64,000 nt of DNA from RZYY01 sp036794825. GTDB lineage: Bacteria > Bacteroidota > Bacteroidia > Bacteroidales > 4484-276. Under the pieces are notes generated by a model, which had not been told where the DNA came from, ran no database searches, and worked only from the letters and a program-made list of their open reading frames with translations. The position numbers and the translations under genes are program-made. Below are positions 60,953 through 64,000 of this stretch, in pieces; within the stretch, counting starts at the first letter, position 1; the number at the start of each line of letters is the position of its first letter. The stretch is taken from contig DAIRGA010000006.1 in the NCBI GenBank assembly GCA_036794825.1, positions 104,247-168,246 on the forward strand, in the 5' to 3' direction.

Positions 60953-62140
60953 TTATTCCCAGATCCTCTCCATCTTTACCTTTGAGAGTAATCCAAGGGT
61001 ATCGGCGGGATACATGAAGCGGTTGGCGAAGATCATGGCAGCGATGATATAAGGTTTGTAGCCGGCCTCGATGTAGGTCTTGATCCTGTACTTCTCGAAA
61101 ACCTCTTTTTGCACCTCGCCCCGGTCGCACGAAACACCCGAGATGTCAGCCGGCAGGCAGTGCATATACAGGGCTTCGCCGTTACGGGTCAGCTTCATTT
61201 TGGCTTCGTCGCATTCCCAGTTCTGGTATTGGGCGTTGTTGGCCAGACACACCTTTTCGAGCTCCTTCAACCCGCCGGTATCCCTGTTTTTCAACAATGC
61301 CGTGCGTTGTTCCATCACATGGAAGGGCGCCCAGCTTTTCGGGTAAACGATGTCAGCACTCTCAAAAGCCTCCTCCATCGAGTGGGAAACCGAGAAACTG
61401 CCGCCGCTCTCCTGTGCGTTTCTCGCTGCAAGTGCGGTAATTTCAGGAATCAGGTTATACCCTTCGGGATGCGCCAGGTGCACGTTCATGCCAAAGCGGG
61501 TCATCAGCGAAATGATGCCTTGCGGCACCGACAATGGTTTGCCGTAGCTCGGCGAGTAGGCCCAGGTCATGGCGATTTTTTTACCTTTCAGATTTTCCAG
61601 TGAGCCAAATTCATTCACCAGGTGCATCAGGTCGGCCATGGATTGTGTAGGATGATCCAGGTCGCATTGCAGGTTGATGATGCCCGGCCGCTGCGGCAAA
61701 ACTTCCTTTTCGAAGCCTTCGTCCAGCGATTCGGCCATTTCGCGCATAAAACGGTTGCCCTCGCCCAGGTACATGTCATCCCTGATGCCGATGATATCGC
61801 TCAGGAAAGAGATCATGTTCGCCGTTTCACGGGTAGTTTCGCCGTGCGATAGCTGCGACTTTTCTTCGTCCAGATCCTGAACGGTAAGCCCAAGCAGGTT
61901 GCAGGCCGATGCAAACGAAAAGCGCGTACGTGTAGATTTGTCGCGGAACATCGAAACGGCCAGACCCGAATCGAATACCCGAAGGGAGATGTTCCGGTCG
62001 CGCATCCTTTTCATCACCTGCGCCAGGTCGAGGATCATCCGCAACTCGGCTTCGGTTTTTTCCCATGTCAGCAAAAAATCCTGCCCAAACAGGGTGTTGT
62101 CCTCTTTCTCCAGATGGGAGATTTGTTTTTTGAGTTTCAT
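60953..62140 (-). CDS. ygeW: knotted carbamoyltransferase YgeW
   Basis: A 395-residue member of the aspartate/ornithine carbamoyltransferase superfamily. The carbamoyl-phosphate loop is S69-T-R-T-R73 (FRDKSTRTRFSF), HPTQ follows in CDLDHPTQSMADL, and HCLP is at 327-330. The overall features (KLKKQ start, ADISGVSCDRGEV, YIEAGYKPYIIAAMIF) match E. coli YgeW, which carries a topological knot and has no established substrate; in other bacteria it belongs to gene sets linked with anaerobic purine breakdown. It is followed by the deaminase and isomerase-like genes, and the ygeY gene lies 287 nt upstream. Confidence 0.92.
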   Translation of the reverse strand: MKLKKQISHLEKEDNTLFGQDFLLTWEKTEAELRMILDLAQVMKRMRDRNISLRVFDSGLAVSMFRDKSTRTRFSFASACNLLGLTVQDLDEEKSQLSHGETTRETANMISFLSDIIGIRDDMYLGEGNRFMREMAESLDEGFEKEVLPQRPGIINLQCDLDHPTQSMADLMHLVNEFGSLENLKGKKIAMTWAYSPSYGKPLSVPQGIISLMTRFGMNVHLAHPEGYNLIPEITALAARNAQESGGSFSVSHSMEEAFESADIVYPKSWAPFHVMEQRTALLKNRDTGGLKELEKVCLANNAQYQNWECDEAKMKLTRNGEALYMHCLPADISGVSCDRGEVQKEVFEKYRIKTYIEAGYKPYIIAAMIFANRFMYPADTLGLLSKVKMERIWE

Positions 62141-62196
62141 CTTTTAAATTGTTGATGATGAATAATATAGAATTTATTTCAGTAGTGTCAGGTTAA

Positions 62197-62356
62197 CTTT
62201 AAGGAGATTCCTCTGCCGCAAATGCGGCATCGGAATGACAAGGCTTTGAAAGGATTTTTGGAGAAGAGGTGGTGTGCGGCAGCGAAGCCGCCGCACACCA
62301 CCTCCCCTTAAAACGATAACTATCTGTCATTCCGAGCGAAGCGAGTAATCTCAAAC
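62197..62356. repeat. hairpin-forming intergenic repeat between ygeY and ygeW
   Basis: Core: GAGGTGGTGTGCGGC (62266-62280) pairs perfectly with GCCGCACACCACCTC (62290-62304), a 15-bp GC-rich stem. Outer arms CGGAATGACA (62231-62240) and TGTCATTCCG (62325-62334) pair as well, and a further GCCGCA/TGCGGC hairpin lies at 62215-62227. The right end carries the TGTCATTCCGAGCGAAGCGA theme, a dispersed repeat found in many bacterial genomes. It could act as a terminator or stabilise the ygeY mRNA 3' end. Confidence 0.7.
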
Positions 62357-62427
62357 ATATCTTTTTTGACTTTTTGTGTTGTCGGACATTGGTGAATTTT
62401 CTAAAAAAGGCAACTTCTCCTTTTGAA

Positions 62428-63618
62428 TCAGGATTTGGCAAACAGCTCCGCAAACGCAGCGTAAAACGCCGAGGCAGCCACCAGGTCGGAAATTGGGGTT
62501 TTTTCATTGGGGGCGTGCGCCATCACTTCGTTGCCGGGGCCGAAGCCGAGCACGGGGATGCCGTAAATCCCATTTATGGTAACGCCGTTGGTGGAGAAGG
62601 TCCATTTGTCCACCACCGGGGCTTTGTCGAAGAGCCGGGTGAAAGCCTCCACGCCTGTTCTGATCACCGGATGATCTTCGGGCAGCAGCCAGGTGGGGTA
62701 ATACTGCTCCATGCCAAATTCCAGTCCTGTCCAGCCCTTCTGGCTGTAATAGGGAACCACCACACTGGCATCTGTTCCTTTAACAATGGCGTTAATCTCC
62801 TCCACGGCAATCTCTTTGGTTTCGCCCCAGGTGAGCCTGCGGTCGAGGTGAATTTTGGCGTAGTCGGCCACTGCGCAGAGCGAGGGAGCGCCCGAAACAA
62901 ACTGCGAAATGGTGATGCTGCCTTTTCCAAGGAAATCGTCGTGCTTCAGTCTCTCGTTCAGTTTTTCGATTTCGAGGCATGCGCGTGAGGCCATGTAGAT
63001 GGCATTTTTACCTCTTTCGGGCGCCGAGCCGTGTGCCGACAGGCCGTTGAAGATCACATCCATCTCCATCCTGCCGCGCTGCCCGCGGTAGATGTTGAGG
63101 TTGGTGGGTTCGGTGCTGATGACCATATCCGGCTGGATGCCCTCTTTCTCGACCAGGTATTTCCAGCAAAGCCCGTCGCAGTCCTCCTCGATCACGCTGC
63201 CGACGCACAATAGGGTGATATCTTTGGCCAGCCCGAGTTCGCGGATGATTCTTCCGGCAGTAATAAATGCTGCCACTCCGCCTTTTTGGTCAACGGCGCC
63301 GCGTCCGTAAACATACCCGTCTTTAATCTCTCCGCTGAAAGGATCGAAATCCCAGTTGCCGGGATTGCCCACATCCACGGTATCAACGTGCCCGTCAATG
63401 GCCAGCACCCGTTTGCCGTTGCCGATTCGCCCGATCACATTGCCCAGTCCGTCAAACCGAACTTCCTCAAAACCAGCTTCAAGCATTTGCTCCCTGATCT
63501 TTTTCACCACCTCCTCTTCGCCACCGCTCAGGCTTTTGATCTTCACCAGTTCCGACAGGTTTGCCGCTGTAACCGCACCATACTTCTCCGCAAGCCGGAG
63601 TATTTCTTTGCTCTTCAT
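62428..63618 (-). CDS. ygeY: YgeY-family M20 metallohydrolase
   Basis: A 396-residue M20-type dinuclear zinc peptidase/amidohydrolase. Zinc ligands and catalytic residues are visible: H77 and D79 (GHVDTVD), D110 (GRGAVDQKGG), E144-E145 (VIEEDCDG) and a C-terminal histidine in MAHAPNE; HGSAPERG is the dimer-site histidine. It fits the YgeY subgroup, called 'selenium metabolism-linked hydrolase', linked in E. coli to ygeX and ygeW. The substrate is not known with certainty. The gene starts near 63618 and any further cluster members may lie upstream of the window edge. Confidence 0.92.
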   Translation of the reverse strand: MKSKEILRLAEKYGAVTAANLSELVKIKSLSGGEEEVVKKIREQMLEAGFEEVRFDGLGNVIGRIGNGKRVLAIDGHVDTVDVGNPGNWDFDPFSGEIKDGYVYGRGAVDQKGGVAAFITAGRIIRELGLAKDITLLCVGSVIEEDCDGLCWKYLVEKEGIQPDMVISTEPTNLNIYRGQRGRMEMDVIFNGLSAHGSAPERGKNAIYMASRACLEIEKLNERLKHDDFLGKGSITISQFVSGAPSLCAVADYAKIHLDRRLTWGETKEIAVEEINAIVKGTDASVVVPYYSQKGWTGLEFGMEQYYPTWLLPEDHPVIRTGVEAFTRLFDKAPVVDKWTFSTNGVTINGIYGIPVLGFGPGNEVMAHAPNEKTPISDLVAASAFYAAFAELFAKS

Positions 63619-63650
63619 CTTTTCGAAAATCTTTAGTTGTTAATGATGAG

Positions 63651-63658
63651 CAAAGATA
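63651..63658 (-). promoter_or_regulatory. candidate -7 element for ygeY
   Basis: Minus-strand TATCTTTG (TAnnTTTG) 33 nt before the start codon; no clear -33 TTG. Confidence 0.4.
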
Positions 63659-63724
63659 CAGTCTTACTCAAAACTGGTTCTACTTCGCAGAACGGAAGTT
63701 TATCCGATGATGATTTTCGTCTCC

Positions 63725-63750
63725 GTACTTTTGGCTTGATCCAAAAGTAC
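63725..63750. repeat. short hairpin repeat upstream of ygeY
   Basis: GTACTTTTGG-CTTGAT-CCAAAAGTAC, a perfect 10-bp stem with a 6-nt loop, followed by CAAAAGATCAAGGC. This TTTTGGCTTGATCCAAAAGTA theme recurs between genes in many Bacteroidota genomes. Possibly the terminator of a gene beyond the window, or part of a dispersed repeat. Confidence 0.6.
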
Positions 63751-64000
63751 CAAAAGATCAAGGCTGGATAAAAATTTCTGGTTTTCTACGGGCCGGAATG
63801 TGCTGCGCGATACAAGCCGCGCCTTCGCGCCCCTTGATCCCCTATAGGGGAATGGCCTGCGCTTAACTTCTTCCTCTGACATCAGTCGAAATTTTTATCA
63901 GGCCGATCACCGGAGATCAATTCCGCTGGTAGGACCGGCATAAAGTTCTTTTCGCAGCAAAACAAGGCAATAAACCATGTGCGTTGGCCATTCGAGCGAT

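Larger units (their letters stand above)
63619..64000. other. 382-nt region upstream of ygeY at the window edge
   Basis: No complete gene. It holds a candidate -7 element for ygeY (63651-63658) and a hairpin repeat at 63725-63750. Beyond about 63900 a minus-strand frame enters from the window edge and ends within about 90 nt; it has no recognisable sequence. Confidence 0.4.

Noticed and set aside
61109..61603. A 164-codon plus-strand frame antisense to ygeW
   Set aside because: No start context or domain; ygeW is unmistakable on the other strand.

Overview
The window is a 64 kb chromosomal segment of a Bacteroidota (Bacteroidetes) bacterium, most likely an anaerobic member of the Bacteroidales/Marinilabiliales side of the phylum; no rRNA marker is present, so lineage is inferred. 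The indicators are a secreted LVIVD-repeat protein with a type IX secretion C-terminal domain, a hybrid two-component system with periplasmic propeller and AraC output domain, a Rho factor with a long disordered insertion, the rpmG/DUF4295/ftsY/rimO order, RecF next to a small DUF721 protein, TAnnTTTG-like -7 promoter elements, and few Shine-Dalgarno sites. Ferredoxin-linked 2-oxoacid oxidoreductase, the iron-sulfur type of L-serine dehydratase and YgeW/YgeY suggest anaerobic fermentation of amino acids and perhaps purines.

Layout. 1-13 kb: housekeeping genes (a TrkH potassium channel cut by the window edge, ligA, DUF721, recF, ispH, a dihydroorotate-dehydrogenase-like protein, a serine hydrolase lipoprotein, a hotdog thioesterase, a MORN/YwqK-like protein, rimO, ftsY, and the small ribosomal block DUF4295 + rpmG). 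13-32 kb: rho, a family 2 glycosyltransferase, then a run of cell-surface genes on the minus strand (GWxTD protein, LVIVD/T9SS protein, a giant alpha-2-macroglobulin lipoprotein, a small secreted protein, an M14 carboxypeptidase with PKD and CUB modules, a patatin fused to an outer-membrane barrel). 32-37 kb: central metabolism (a PLP trans-sulfuration enzyme, purB, and a pfkA-sdaA pair on the plus strand). 37-43 kb: MBOAT acyltransferase with a frameshifted SGNH partner, small exported proteins and a secreted 1-Cys peroxiredoxin. 43-47 kb: a 1465-residue hybrid sensor/regulator without a neighbouring susCD pair. 48-54 kb: rdgB, a GDSL lipase and FadL porin pair, and a two-gene 2-oxoacid:ferredoxin oxidoreductase with fused beta and gamma subunits. 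54-59 kb: a SWIM-domain SNF2 protein with lost ATPase motifs and a PcrA/UvrD helicase, bracketed by two direct copies of a small palindromic repeat. 59-64 kb: fucose-isomerase-like protein, guanine-deaminase-like protein, YgeW carbamoyltransferase and YgeY hydrolase, all on the minus strand, a candidate purine or ureide breakdown module.

The best candidates for something undescribed are the SNF2/SWIM pseudo-ATPase bracketed by repeats, the ygeY-ygeW-deaminase-isomerase module, a duplicated leader element of about 35 nt in front of the secreted peroxiredoxin gene and its downstream secreted neighbour, and the frameshift in the MBOAT partner gene. No tRNA, rRNA, CRISPR array, transposase or phage gene was found. 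All family assignments are from reading the protein sequences, without database searches.
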